A stretch of DNA of 63,470 nt from Flagellimonas oceanensis (GTDB lineage: Bacteria; Bacteroidota; Bacteroidia; Flavobacteriales; Flavobacteriaceae): contig NZ_RZNA01000019.1 of NCBI RefSeq assembly GCF_003992595.1, forward strand, positions 1-63,470. The letters are read 5' to 3'. The position numbers and the translations under genes are program-made. The notes beneath the pieces were generated by a model. The model saw nothing but the letters and a program-made list of their open reading frames with translations. It was not told where the DNA came from and ran no database searches. The first letter of the stretch is position 1; the number at the start of each line of letters is the position of its first letter. This document shows, one piece after another, positions 17,216-26,409 of the stretch.

Positions 17216-17785
17216 GTGAAACAAAACAGAAAACATAATTTCCTTTACGTGATTACCGGCGGTCCTGGAGTGGGCAAGACCACCCTGCTTCAGGAACTAC
17301 AGCAAAGGGGCATGCACGTCATCCCGGAGATCGCCCGTCAGCTCATCAAGGAACAACAGGCCATCAATGGGGATGCCCTGCCATGGAAGAACAAAAGATT
17401 GTATAGGGATCTGATGTTCCAACGCTCCTTTGAAAGTTTCGAGAAGGTCATAGAAGAACACCAAGGGGATGCCCCCATCTTCTTCGACCGTGGTTTTTTG
17501 GATGCCATCTGCTATGCCAGTCTTACCGGTATTCCGATAGAGAACGATATGAAAATACTGGCCCAGACCTGTCGTTACAACGACCATGTTTTCATTCTAC
17601 CACCATGGAAAGCTATCTATGAAACCGATGCAGAACGGAAACAGGACTGGAACGAAGCGGTGTTCACCTATAACAAAATGATCCAGACCTACCGAAGCTA
17701 CCAATACAACCTGGTGGAGATTCCCAAGGCCCCCATTACAGAAAGGGCAGATTTTATCCTGGAATTCTTGACACAGAATAAATAG
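17216..17785 (+). CDS. NadR-like AAA ATPase/kinase-fold protein (AAA_28)
   Basis: A 189-residue P-loop protein. Walker A ITGGPGVGKTT has its lysine at residue 21. Further motifs are HVIPEIARQLIKEQQ, FFDRGFLDAICYA and DHVFILPPWKAIYETDAERK. This is the AAA_28/NadR-Ttd14-like family, annotated as ATP-binding proteins without a fixed substrate. There is no ATG before the P-loop. I prefer GTG 17216 because it starts 14 residues before the motif, as in relatives; TTG 17171 is the alternative, and an in-frame stop sits at 17156. It follows traN by 271 bp and precedes a histidine kinase. Role in the element unknown. Confidence 0.75.
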   Translation: MKQNRKHNFLYVITGGPGVGKTTLLQELQQRGMHVIPEIARQLIKEQQAINGDALPWKNKRLYRDLMFQRSFESFEKVIEEHQGDAPIFFDRGFLDAICYASLTGIPIENDMKILAQTCRYNDHVFILPPWKAIYETDAERKQDWNEAVFTYNKMIQTYRSYQYNLVEIPKAPITERADFILEFLTQNK

Positions 17786-17958
17786 ACCCTTGTGACATTG
17801 GATCAGCGCTCCAATACCACCCATGCATCCAATCCGTAATGAAATATACTCCAATAGGTTACACGTATATTCCTACAACATAATTTCGATACGGTTCTTA
17901 TATTTGTGAATCCCCTACCTTGTTGGAAGGAGGACCAAAACAACCAGCAACCATACAA

Positions 17959-19062
17959 ATGACCACCCCATCCAAAACAGGCCTGACCGAGACCTTGGCC
18001 CCATTTTTCAACCAGTCGATCGATTGTTTGTGCATCGCAAACTTCGAAGGATATTTTGTGGACATCAATCCAGGTTTCCTAGAAATGTTGGGATACTCCA
18101 AAGAGGAACTGATGTCAAAAAAGATCTCGGAGTTCATTTATGCCGAGGATCGCGAACTAACGAACCAGAAAAGGCAAAAACTCTTGGAAAATGTTCCTTT
18201 GGTCAATTTTGAAAATAGGTATGTCAGTAAATCCGGGAAATTGGTCTGGTTGCACTGGACATCGATTCCCCTGCCAGAACAAGGCTTGATCTATGCCATT
18301 GCAAAGGACATTACCCATAAAAAGCAACTACAAAAGGTGCAGCTCTCCCATTTGAACGATCTTTCCATGGCCAATAGGGAGCTGAAACTATTGAATTACA
18401 CCACCGCGCACGATTTAAGGTCCCCGATCAACAACCTCATCTCATTGGTCAACCTGATCGATCTGGATAAGGTAATTGACCCTGAGACCCAAGACATATT
18501 GGCTATGATCAAAGTATCCACTAATAGTTTGATAGATACGATGAACTCCCAAATAGACTCTTTCAAGGAAATTGATACCGCACAAAGACAACTTTCCAGA
18601 ACCGGCCTGATGGAAGTAATCAATAAGGTACAACACTCCATTGGAAGTTTGATCAAGCAATCGGGAACGCGGTTCCATATAAACTTTTCCGCACTTTCCA
18701 TCGTATGGTTCAACCCCCAAGCATTGGAGAGTGTCTTTCTCAACTTGATCACCAATTCCATCAAGTACTCCAAGACCGGGATTTCTCCCATAATAACCAT
18801 CCATAGTGCGATAGAGGACGGAAAACACCTCTTAAGATATAGGGACAACGGAATCGGTATTGATATGTCAAAGGTGGGCCACCAACTTTTCAAATTGAAC
18901 CAGGGCCACCATGGTGGGAGCAATAGTAAAGGAGTGGGCCTGTATTTAGTACATCAAAAAGTGACCGATAATGGCGGGAGTATCGAAGTGGACAGTAAAG
19001 CAAACCATGGAACTACCTTTACGATCACTTTCAAGGAAGATCCCAATCCAAATATCCGGTAA
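17959..19062 (+). CDS. PAS-domain sensor histidine kinase
   Basis: A 367-residue cytosolic kinase without membrane segments. The PAS domain covers about residues 10-125 (CIANFEGYFVDINPGFLEML, VWLHWTSIPLPEQGLIYAIA). The H-box has His151 in TTAHDLRSPINNL, the N-box is NLITNSIKYS, and the G-boxes are YRDNGIGIDM and GVGLYLV. ATG 17959 is chosen over the TTG at 17920, because the extra 13 residues show no family resemblance. No response regulator is adjacent, so it is an orphan kinase. The ORF is convergent with the VirD4-type gene and ends 6 bp from it. Confidence 0.88.
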   Translation: MTTPSKTGLTETLAPFFNQSIDCLCIANFEGYFVDINPGFLEMLGYSKEELMSKKISEFIYAEDRELTNQKRQKLLENVPLVNFENRYVSKSGKLVWLHWTSIPLPEQGLIYAIAKDITHKKQLQKVQLSHLNDLSMANRELKLLNYTTAHDLRSPINNLISLVNLIDLDKVIDPETQDILAMIKVSTNSLIDTMNSQIDSFKEIDTAQRQLSRTGLMEVINKVQHSIGSLIKQSGTRFHINFSALSIVWFNPQALESVFLNLITNSIKYSKTGISPIITIHSAIEDGKHLLRYRDNGIGIDMSKVGHQLFKLNQGHHGGSNSKGVGLYLVHQKVTDNGGSIEVDSKANHGTTFTITFKEDPNPNIR

Positions 19063-19068
19063 ATATAC

Positions 19069-20655
19069 CTACCGGAACAATGAAGCCACTTCTTGGTGCA
19101 CCTTCAAATAATGCTGTTCCAACGCTTCCTCGGTCACCTCCATCGGTCCCGGTAATCCTTTAGTTATCTCTGGCCTTGGGAACCGCACCTTACGGTCCTT
19201 CCCATCCGCAAAGACCACAAACTCCCCTTGTTTTAACCGAAAGAATACTTCTGCCCTGCGTTTGGAGACCTCCTTCTCCCCTTCTGTGATCCGACGTTCC
19301 AGATTCAACCCGGAACTCTTGCTCACACTTCGGGTCGGTATTTTGACCAATTCAAAGAAACGCTCATAGTACCTTGCCGTGTCCGGGTCGTTCACCTTCC
19401 CAAAAAACTGATAGGATAGATTGGAGAGTATCGCCTTGCTCGCCTTCTCCCCGTACATCATGTCATTTTGGATCTTGTCCTGCAACACATAGACCGTCAC
19501 AATATCATAGCTCCGCAAAGTCGCCGGTATCCGGTGCATGTTCAATAATCGCAGTGTGGATGCCTCTTCCAACAACATAAAGGAGTGCTTGCGATTGCGT
19601 TGGCTCATCTGCTTCGAAATCGTATGGATGATCGTGGCGATCACGGGAGAAAGGGAAGCATCCTTTTGCGGGTTGTTGACCAAGGCTATTACCGATGGGT
19701 TGTTTTTGGTATTGATGTCCAAGGGGATCTCATCCTTGGAAAGCACCATGAATATTTTTCGGGTACTGATCTTTTTAAACCCGTTGGCCAAGGTACTGAG
19801 CACCCCGGCCGTCTGCCGGTCCGACCCCATCCCACTGATAAAGGCATCCGCCATCCCCCGCGAGATCACGTTCCCACGTAAAAAATTTATCAAGCTTTTG
19901 GTGCTCAATTGTTGGTACAGGGCCATCAAATGGGGCAAAGTACAGTATTGAGGGTAGTCTGTCCTTAACCGCCATATGAGCCCACTGATCAGCCCTTCTG
20001 CCGCATCCTTAAAGAAACGGGAGGTGTTGTTCCCATCAGAACCCCGATGTTCCATAAGGTTTTCCAAGAGTACCCGGGACACCTCGTGCACACTTTCCTC
20101 ATCGGGCAGGTACTTGGGGGCAATGGGATTGACCCGATGGTATAGGGGCCCGAAGGAGACCACACGAAAAGGCACCTTTTTGTCCTTCCAGAGCGGATAG
20201 GCCATTTCGGTGATCTCAAAATCCTTGTAATCGTGTATGACCCCAGAAAACCGTTCTTTTTGGAAATGCTGCAACAACCCATAGATGACACTTTCGGTCT
20301 TTCCACTTCCCGCCGAGGCCAACACGGAGATGCCCCTTCGGATATTCTCCAGGACCAACGTCCTTCCACGAACCTTTAGTTTTACCTCAAAGACCCTGGA
20401 TGGTTTGTGCACGTCCTTATGGTAATCCACTAAACCAAAGCTTAGGGTGTGCACAAAAAACAAGGGGAGCCAAAGCATTAAAGCCCCTTCTAAAAAATCA
20501 TTCCAAGGCCTTAACCAAGCTGTGATCACAGCCAATAAGGTCACGGACAAAGCCCCCAATACATAGCCATACTTGAGATACCTAATGACCACAAAAGATA
20601 TCCCTCCCCCGACCATCCATACAAGCATTACCCCGATCCATCCCAATTCTTCCAT
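19069..20655 (-). CDS. VirD4/TraG-type coupling protein (MobC-like)
   Basis: A 528-residue type IV coupling protein that links the relaxosome to the channel. Three N-terminal hydrophobic segments (about 5-25, 30-48, 55-75) anchor it in the inner membrane. Walker A is LASAGSGKTES with Lys119 and Walker B is SFMLLEEAS. The region from SYDIVTVYVLQDKIQNDMMY to LSYQFFGKVND is the usual TraG/VirD4 C-terminal ATPase part. In CTnDOT-type elements the equivalent is called MobC. It lies 11 bp downstream of the relaxase gene on the same strand and looks complete. Confidence 0.9.
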   Translation of the reverse strand: MEELGWIGVMLVWMVGGGISFVVIRYLKYGYVLGALSVTLLAVITAWLRPWNDFLEGALMLWLPLFFVHTLSFGLVDYHKDVHKPSRVFEVKLKVRGRTLVLENIRRGISVLASAGSGKTESVIYGLLQHFQKERFSGVIHDYKDFEITEMAYPLWKDKKVPFRVVSFGPLYHRVNPIAPKYLPDEESVHEVSRVLLENLMEHRGSDGNNTSRFFKDAAEGLISGLIWRLRTDYPQYCTLPHLMALYQQLSTKSLINFLRGNVISRGMADAFISGMGSDRQTAGVLSTLANGFKKISTRKIFMVLSKDEIPLDINTKNNPSVIALVNNPQKDASLSPVIATIIHTISKQMSQRNRKHSFMLLEEASTLRLLNMHRIPATLRSYDIVTVYVLQDKIQNDMMYGEKASKAILSNLSYQFFGKVNDPDTARYYERFFELVKIPTRSVSKSSGLNLERRITEGEKEVSKRRAEVFFRLKQGEFVVFADGKDRKVRFPRPEITKGLPGPMEVTEEALEQHYLKVHQEVASLFR

Positions 20656-20666
20656 ATCCCTTACAT

Positions 20667-21686
20667 TTAAATTCCAATGGACCCTGACTCCACGGCCTTT
20701 CCGATACCTTTTTTCAGCTTCATCATGGCCTTGTAGGCCAATTGCACCTTGTTGGTGGGTATGCTCGGCAGCTTGGCCCCTGCCTTGGACAAAAACTTTT
20801 TGGCGGCCTGCTTTTCATTTGCGGGGAGTCCCAAAAGGGTTGCGAAAAACCGTTTGGGATCCTTGTCCAAAAGGTTACGGGCATGGTAGGTCTCCACAAA
20901 GTTCCTGCGATAGCCAAATTGTTTGTCAAAACTCCTTTCCGCTGCCCTATAGAATTTATCCCGATCAAAGCCCTGCTTGACTTTCTTCCCATTGAGAACG
21001 GTCTCTGAGGTGCGGAACCTGGAGCCCGGGGACAGGCTATGGGAATTGGTCACATCCTTTCGGCTCACGATGATATGGATATGGCCCTGGTTTCCTTCCT
21101 TGGCCATTCCTGGAACGATGCGTTTACCATTCTGTCTATAGGGTGCTTCCCCTTCCAATTTTTGAATCCTTTCCTGCAGTTTCCCCATATCGCCTTGTTC
21201 CCTACCTTCCTCAATGGCCCTGACCTTATGTTGCAGTTCCAATATCCTATTGGCATAGGCCTGATTTTCTTGGACAGCCTTATCCTTTTGGGAATAGGTC
21301 CGCTCGCGCTCCAGTTTCGCGAAATACAATACATCCTTGACCGTCACTTCCTTGCCCCTATAAAAAGAGGCGGCATAACTCTTCATGAGTTCCCTGGTGT
21401 ATTGTTTGAGTTTTTCGGGACTGTCCCCGATATGTTCCAGTTCCCCTTGTGAGGGACTGACCATGATCGAATAGAACTTGGGATCCCGTTTGGAGAGCTT
21501 CGAGGTGTTGGCATCGATCTCGGCGATGACCCTGTCGGCCTCAATATCGTTTTCCGTTTGATTGAAGAACAGTTCCTGCTCTTCCTTGGCCTTGCCCTTG
21601 TTTTCCTTTTCGAGATAATTCACGAAATCCCGGGCACTGCCACTATAATTACTGCCCAATTCTTGGCGCGTGATGGCTATATACAT
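20667..21686 (-). CDS. Relaxase/mobilisation protein (DUF5712, MobB-like)
   Basis: A 339-residue protein that begins MYIAITRQELGSNYSGSARD and contains the histidine metal-binding pattern GHIHIIVSRKD in the middle, with a basic C-terminal half. This is the DUF5712 relaxase-like family of Bacteroidetes elements, which nick the transfer origin. A coiled-coil insertion (about 145-185) precedes the HxH motif. It is followed by the coupling protein gene (11-bp gap) and preceded by a broken accessory mobilisation gene whose stop codon lies 1 bp upstream of this start. The catalytic tyrosine cannot be assigned by eye. Confidence 0.82.
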   Translation of the reverse strand: MYIAITRQELGSNYSGSARDFVNYLEKENKGKAKEEQELFFNQTENDIEADRVIAEIDANTSKLSKRDPKFYSIMVSPSQGELEHIGDSPEKLKQYTRELMKSYAASFYRGKEVTVKDVLYFAKLERERTYSQKDKAVQENQAYANRILELQHKVRAIEEGREQGDMGKLQERIQKLEGEAPYRQNGKRIVPGMAKEGNQGHIHIIVSRKDVTNSHSLSPGSRFRTSETVLNGKKVKQGFDRDKFYRAAERSFDKQFGYRRNFVETYHARNLLDKDPKRFFATLLGLPANEKQAAKKFLSKAGAKLPSIPTNKVQLAYKAMMKLKKGIGKAVESGSIGI

Positions 21687-21687
21687 A

Positions 21688-22088
21688 TTACAGATTTTTA
21701 ACCTTTTGTCGGTAACACTCTAGGGCCTCATGGTCGAGGTCCAACTTGAGCTAATCCTTCCCCGATCGATTTTTGATCAGGGACAAATGGTCCAGCACAT
21801 ACCCAAAGGCCCCCTTCAATATTTCCATTTTCTCCTTGAGGTGTTCGTGCACGATCTTGGGCACATGGAACTCCGTATCCAACAGTTCGGGATTGGAGGT
21901 GCTTTCTTTTCGGTCAACTGTTGCTCAAAAAAATCAAACTCCCCCTTCCCATCCACCCTCTGCTTGAGGTTCAGGTTCCTGCTGAAAAACTGACGGTCTG
22001 GAGGGTCTGTGCCGTAATAAAAAGGCAAAGACCTTTTCAAAAAAAATTGACTTAATGGTCCTGTTTTTTCTTTTTTGAACTTTTTCAT
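21688..22088 (-). pseudogene. Broken accessory mobilisation gene (MobA/BfmA-like position)
   Basis: The start frame reads MKKFKKEKTGPLSQFF and stays open to about 21815. Around 21915 the meaningful continuation switches frame: STSNPELLDTEFHVPKIVHE followed by HLKEKMEILKGAFGYVLDHL. That frame hits a TAG at 21751-21753 but then continues (LKLDLDHEALECYRQKVKNL) to a TAA at 21688, one base before the relaxase ATG. The position, immediately upstream of the relaxase, is where Bacteroidetes elements place the small mobilisation accessory protein. A frameshift plus a nonsense codon would leave it non-functional. The exact family is inferred from position and the helical C-terminus only. Confidence 0.6.
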
Positions 22089-22185
22089 TTTTTGCTTGTT
22101 CTCATTATGGATATCCTTTTTGCGCAGCGGCCCAAAATGGCATCGCACAACATGGTCCAAAAACCAGTTGCATGGTATCTAAATA

Positions 22186-22230
22186 AAAGTCAAATCGAAT
22201 GGTACGGACCTAAGGAAAGTCAAATCGAAT
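22186..22230. repeat. 15-bp direct repeat AAAGTCAAATCGAAT x2, 30-bp period
   Basis: AAAGTCAAATCGAAT occurs at 22186-22200 and 22216-22230, exactly 30 bp apart. It lies in the noncoding stretch upstream of the mobilisation genes, where the transfer origin of such elements is expected. The repeats could be iterons or relaxosome sites. No nick-site consensus is recognised. Confidence 0.55.
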
Positions 22231-22306
22231 CACCGCACCAATTAATTGCCGTACAACAATAGGTTAAATATATGAAAATCAATCTATTGAACACAACAAA
22301 ACCCAA

Positions 22307-22589
22307 TCATAATGATTGGGCCGTTTTGGTTCCGATTGATCCCTTGGGACACCTTGCCATCCATTTAAAATAGGTTTTCTTTACCAGACCATTGTCCGTG
22401 AAACTGTAATACCGTCCATCGGGTGCCAAGATGATATGGTCCAGTACCTTGACATCGAACAATTGTGCCGCTTGTAGGACCTTTTGGGTCAGCTGTCTGT
22501 CCATTTCACTGGCCTTGAGTTGTCCTTATTGATGGTTGTGCGCCAGAATGATACCCAAGGACAGTGGCAAAAAGGATGCGCATATCCAC
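22307..22589 (-). pseudogene. radC (JAB-domain) 3' fragment, frameshifted
   Basis: Read on the minus strand, this holds the end of a RadC/JAB protein in pieces: VDMRILFATVL in one frame, then LSLGIILAHNH in the next, a TAA at 22526-22528 where family members have HNHPSG, and then LKASEMDRQLTQKVLQAAQL and VKVLDHIILAPDGRYYSFTD. The JAMM-type HxH motif is therefore interrupted and the N-terminal half of the gene is missing. RadC-like genes are frequent passengers of Bacteroidetes mobile elements. It abuts a fragment of ssb, which suggests a deletion that fused the two. Confidence 0.7.
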
Positions 22590-22662
22590 CATCTAGGTAA
22601 GTGATCACGGGGTCCTGCCCCACATTTCCGATAAGTTGCACTTTGTTTCTCAATCTACTCAT
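22588..22662 (-). pseudogene. ssb 5' fragment fused to the radC remnant
   Basis: About 25 codons (MSRLRNKVQLIGNVGQDPVI followed by TYLDGG) match the first strand of a bacterial single-stranded DNA-binding protein. At about 22588 the ssb similarity stops and radC similarity begins in another frame. The bulk of ssb and the front of radC are absent. This is a deletion scar, not an active gene. Confidence 0.65.
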
Positions 22663-22694
22663 GATAAAAAGTTTTAAATGTCTGCCATCTTTCA

Positions 22695-23135
22695 CTATGG
22701 GATAAATCGGCTAACGGGGTTAAAAATTCCCCCCTCTATTTTTTTGTAGATATCATAACAACCTTCATCGCAAGTGCTCGGAAATTCCGCCAAGATCAGA
22801 TTGTTCTCTTCAAAACTGAAAACATATTGGATAGGCCCATCCTTACACGGCATATCAATTGTGATCGTGTTGTCATCCATGGAAAATGTACCCTGGCAGG
22901 CAGTCAAGAAACTATCGATAAAAACATTTTCTTCCGTAAACGTCAGTGTTTTACCATTGTCAACAGGATCAATACCATCTCCGTCGAAGCGTTGAAATAG
23001 AAGCCATTGGCCCGTAATATCATTTTCATGGCCTTTACCGTCATCATCATTGTTGCAGGATTGGATGATCAAGACCATTATCAATCCCAAAAAAAAGTTC
23101 AGTTCCAAAACTTTAATAGATTTATTATTTTTCAT
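22695..23135 (-). CDS. Lipocalin-like lipoprotein
   Basis: A 146-residue lipoprotein. The signal sequence ends in a lipobox (MVLIIQSC) followed by NNDDDGKG, typical of Bacteroidota surface lipoproteins. The mature part has the lipocalin-like pattern ITGQWLLFQRFDGDGIDPVD, then alternating strands (KTLTFTEENVFI, YVFSFEENNLIL). Four cysteines after the lipobox (TACQGTF, DMPCKDG, TCDEGC) may form two disulfides. Function unknown. It stands alone just outside the ssb/radC scar. Confidence 0.75.
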   Translation of the reverse strand: MKNNKSIKVLELNFFLGLIMVLIIQSCNNDDDGKGHENDITGQWLLFQRFDGDGIDPVDNGKTLTFTEENVFIDSFLTACQGTFSMDDNTITIDMPCKDGPIQYVFSFEENNLILAEFPSTCDEGCYDIYKKIEGGIFNPVSRFIP

Positions 23136-23430
23136 GATTTGAAATTATTAGATTCCTTATTGTCAAGTGTTAAGCATATATCACTATAAGATTAATCTTA
23201 CATTTTTTATCTTACCTGTAACATACAGATGTGCTTTTTCTTCGCGGGTTGCCCTTCTGGACATCATCTTATTGTTACCATTAAACCTTATGGATTTGTG
23301 GTATTATAAGAGACCGATTTGTCCTTTGACTTATGACCTTTGATCTTAGGGTCAAGGTTTATGGATGGAATTTGGTTTTCTTTTATGTAAATAATCCCCA
23401 CCTTTTATTTCCTTTGATAATCTTGCAAGC
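23136..23430. other. 295-bp noncoding spacer
   Basis: No gene is seen between the lipoprotein gene start and the end of the dnaE-like gene. It presumably holds the lipoprotein promoter and the end of the dinB-dnaE transcript. I recognise no clear motif. Confidence 0.5.
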
Positions 23431-26409
23431 CTAAATACCCATGGATATGGATTTCACCTGCCTTGGGTCGGGCTTCAAGGGCTGTTTGATAGCCCTGCCA
23501 ACTTCTAGGCTGTAGTGCCCGAACTCTTCGGTCACCGTTCCGTGGCATAGATATACACCTTTTCCATGAATGGGGGTGGATGCCATTGTTTGGGGAAAGT
23601 GGACGCAATCAAAAAAGTGCCCTTCCAGATCGAGCATGGTGGTAAAGCGCATGGTATCCCCTTTGGACGTGGTATTCAAACGGGTATGCACCAGGGAACC
23701 ATAGATCCATACCTTTTGGTTGACTTGGGCCTCAAAATCACTCGCGGTCAACCGGCTCTTTATCTCACTGTCCATGAGCTCATAATAGCCACATAACGGA
23801 AATCCCAAAAGCTCCAATTGGTCATAGGCGTCCTCTACGGGGTGGGAAGGCAAATGTGGCAGTTCAAAATGCCTGTGATGGGGCTTGAACAATAGTTTCT
23901 GAACTGTATCCTTGCGATGGGCCCTGGTCTTGAACACGGCCTGCCAAAGCACTTGCTTCTTCGGCACCCCAAAGACACGAAAGGCATCGATACGCACCAA
24001 GATGGTCAACTGTTCGATGGCAATGGGGACACGGTCTATAAAATCATCAAAATCCCTGAATTTGCCATGGAGCTGCCTTTCGTTGAGAATGCGTTGGATG
24101 ACCAAACGTTCCAAGCTCCGAAGCTGCCCCAGTCCCAAATAGATGTGCTTGCCATAGATGACATTGACATGGTCACTGCGGTTGATACAGGGCGGATGGA
24201 TGACCCCGCCCCACATCTTGGTCTCATGGACATAGAGTTCCGTATCGTAGAACCCGCCCCCGTTATTGAGCACCGCCACCATGAACTCCAAAGGGAAATA
24301 GCATTTCAGGTACAGGCTCTGATAGCTTTCCACGGCATAGGAAGCGGAATGCCCCTTGGCAAAGGCATAGCCTGCAAAACTCTCGATCTGTTCCCAGACC
24401 ATTTGGGTCAGGGCGGCATCATGCCCCCTTTGCTTGCAGTTTTCAAAAAACTTCAATTTGACCGCTTGGAATTCCTCTCGGGAACGGAATTTCCCACTCA
24501 TCCCCCGCCGCAGCACATCGGCCTCCCCAAGGTCCAGTCCTGCAAAGAGATGGGCCACCTTGAGCACATCCTCTTGATAGACCATGATCCCATGGGTATC
24601 TGGCATGATCTCCAGTAAAGCGGGATTGGCGGCCTTCCTTCGTTCCGGTTCCCGTTCCCTACGGATGTATTCATCCTTCATCCCCGAAGAGGACACCCCT
24701 GGACGGATCACGGAACTGGCCGCCACCAGTCCAAGATAGTCATGGGTCCGCAGTTTCTTCATCAGCCCCCGCATGGCCGGGGATTCCACATAATAGGCCC
24801 CTATCGCCCTCCCCTGGCTCAACAGTCGGTTGATATGGACATCTTGTTTCATGGCCTCCACGCTCTTCATATCCAAAAGTACGGCATCCGTTCGGTTGCC
24901 CTTGATGATCTCCACCGCCTCCTTGATCTTGGCCAATCCCCGCTGTCCCAGAATATCGAACTTGAACAGGCCCACATCCTCTGCAATGATCATATCGAAC
25001 TGCACCGTCGGGAATCCTTTGGGTGGCAGGGTCGTGGCCGAATAGTAATGCTCGGAACGGTCCAGGATCAGGATTCCCGAGGAATGCACACTGATGTAAT
25101 TGGGCATCCCATGGATATAGGTGGCATATTTCAGCACCAATCGGGCCAGTTCGTCCAAAGAACCTTGCTCGTACCTTCCAGCACTGAGCTTATCGATTTC
25201 CTCGGTGGGCAGACCGAACACCTTGCCCAGTTCCCGAACGGCGGCCCGGTACTTAAAGGTATTGTAGGTGCCCAATAGGGCCACATGCTCGAAGCGCTGG
25301 AAAATATAGGCCGTGACATCGTCCCGGTCCCAAGTGGAAAAATCAATATCGAAATCAGGGGGCGAGGCCCGAAAGGGATTGATGAACCGCTCGAAATATA
25401 AATCCAGTTCAATGGGATCCACATCGGTGATCCCGATCAGGTAGGCCACCAGACTGTTGGCCCCGCTCCCCCTGCCCACATAGGGATAACCCTTGGACCT
25501 GGCATAGGAGACAATATCATGGTTGATCAAAAAATAGGACACAAAATCCAGTTCTTGGATGGTACGTAGTTCCCGGAACATACGTTCTTTGACCTTATCC
25601 GTAGGTCGGGCATAGCGTCGGGGCAGTCCCTCCAAGGCGAGTTCCCGCAACCGTTCCACATCCGCTTGTTTGGATTCCAAAAAACGGGACTGGTTTTGGG
25701 AAACCCTATCACTTCCAAACCCAAAGCCAATGGCACAGGAATCCATGAGCTTTTGTGTATTCTCCCAGATATGCGGGTAATCGGCCAAGTCCTTTTTCAG
25801 TTCCGCTATGGACCGAAGGGTATCGGTGGGCCTGGCCTCCTCGGACTGGGGCAATTTGCTCAACAGTGTGTTCAAGCCTATGGCCCGGAGCAAGCGATGT
25901 GTATTGAAGTCCCTTTTGCCGCGAAAGCTCACGGGCTGTAACAGTACCAATCTATCCTTGTATTCCCGATATAGCGAGAATCGTAACTTACGCAGCTCTT
26001 CCACCGAGACCCCGATGTATTCATAGGACTTGAAATCCGTCCGTTCCTCTTCCTGTATCTTCTCAAAGGGATAGATCACATGGACATGTTCAAAGATCGG
26101 TGCCACAGTGGGAATGGGTATTCCCTTGTGCAGGTGTTCGGATAGAAAGGCATTGATTTCCCGAAACCCCTCATTGTTTTGGGCCAAGCCCACGAACTCC
26201 TGCAGGTTCCCATTGCGAAAATCGATGCCCAGGATGGGGCGTATGCCCTGCTCATGGGCCAAGCGCACAAAGTTCATCCCCGCCGAACTGTTGTTGATAT
26301 CGGTCAGGGCCAGTACTTCCATCCCATGGGAACGGGCCAGTTCCAAAAGCTCCGTTTCGGAGAGGACCCCGTAGTTCAAGGAGTAATATGTATGGCAGTT
26401 CAGGTACAT
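23431..26409 (-). CDS. dnaE: DNA polymerase III alpha subunit, error-prone DnaE/ImuC-like
   Basis: A 992-residue C-family polymerase. The N-terminal PHP domain starts YLNCHTYYSLNYGVLSETEL and includes LALTDINN. The palm catalytic aspartates are in PDFDIDFS (Asp352, Asp354). A GRGSGANSLVAYLIGITDVD segment precedes them, and an OB-fold region lies near the C-terminus (KVWIYGSLVHTRL). At just under 1000 residues it is shorter than the replicative DnaE and matches the accessory, damage-inducible form. The start codon overlaps the dinB stop (TAATG), so the two polymerases are translated from one mRNA, as in translesion cassettes. Confidence 0.9.
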   Translation of the reverse strand: MYLNCHTYYSLNYGVLSETELLELARSHGMEVLALTDINNSSAGMNFVRLAHEQGIRPILGIDFRNGNLQEFVGLAQNNEGFREINAFLSEHLHKGIPIPTVAPIFEHVHVIYPFEKIQEEERTDFKSYEYIGVSVEELRKLRFSLYREYKDRLVLLQPVSFRGKRDFNTHRLLRAIGLNTLLSKLPQSEEARPTDTLRSIAELKKDLADYPHIWENTQKLMDSCAIGFGFGSDRVSQNQSRFLESKQADVERLRELALEGLPRRYARPTDKVKERMFRELRTIQELDFVSYFLINHDIVSYARSKGYPYVGRGSGANSLVAYLIGITDVDPIELDLYFERFINPFRASPPDFDIDFSTWDRDDVTAYIFQRFEHVALLGTYNTFKYRAAVRELGKVFGLPTEEIDKLSAGRYEQGSLDELARLVLKYATYIHGMPNYISVHSSGILILDRSEHYYSATTLPPKGFPTVQFDMIIAEDVGLFKFDILGQRGLAKIKEAVEIIKGNRTDAVLLDMKSVEAMKQDVHINRLLSQGRAIGAYYVESPAMRGLMKKLRTHDYLGLVAASSVIRPGVSSSGMKDEYIRREREPERRKAANPALLEIMPDTHGIMVYQEDVLKVAHLFAGLDLGEADVLRRGMSGKFRSREEFQAVKLKFFENCKQRGHDAALTQMVWEQIESFAGYAFAKGHSASYAVESYQSLYLKCYFPLEFMVAVLNNGGGFYDTELYVHETKMWGGVIHPPCINRSDHVNVIYGKHIYLGLGQLRSLERLVIQRILNERQLHGKFRDFDDFIDRVPIAIEQLTILVRIDAFRVFGVPKKQVLWQAVFKTRAHRKDTVQKLLFKPHHRHFELPHLPSHPVEDAYDQLELLGFPLCGYYELMDSEIKSRLTASDFEAQVNQKVWIYGSLVHTRLNTTSKGDTMRFTTMLDLEGHFFDCVHFPQTMASTPIHGKGVYLCHGTVTEEFGHYSLEVGRAIKQPLKPDPRQVKSISMGI

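Noticed and set aside
16981..17238. 85-codon plus-strand ORF between traN and the NadR-like gene
   Set aside because: No family resemblance and no signal or domain pattern; it runs into the start of the next gene in another frame. Treated as chance ORF in a 271-bp spacer.
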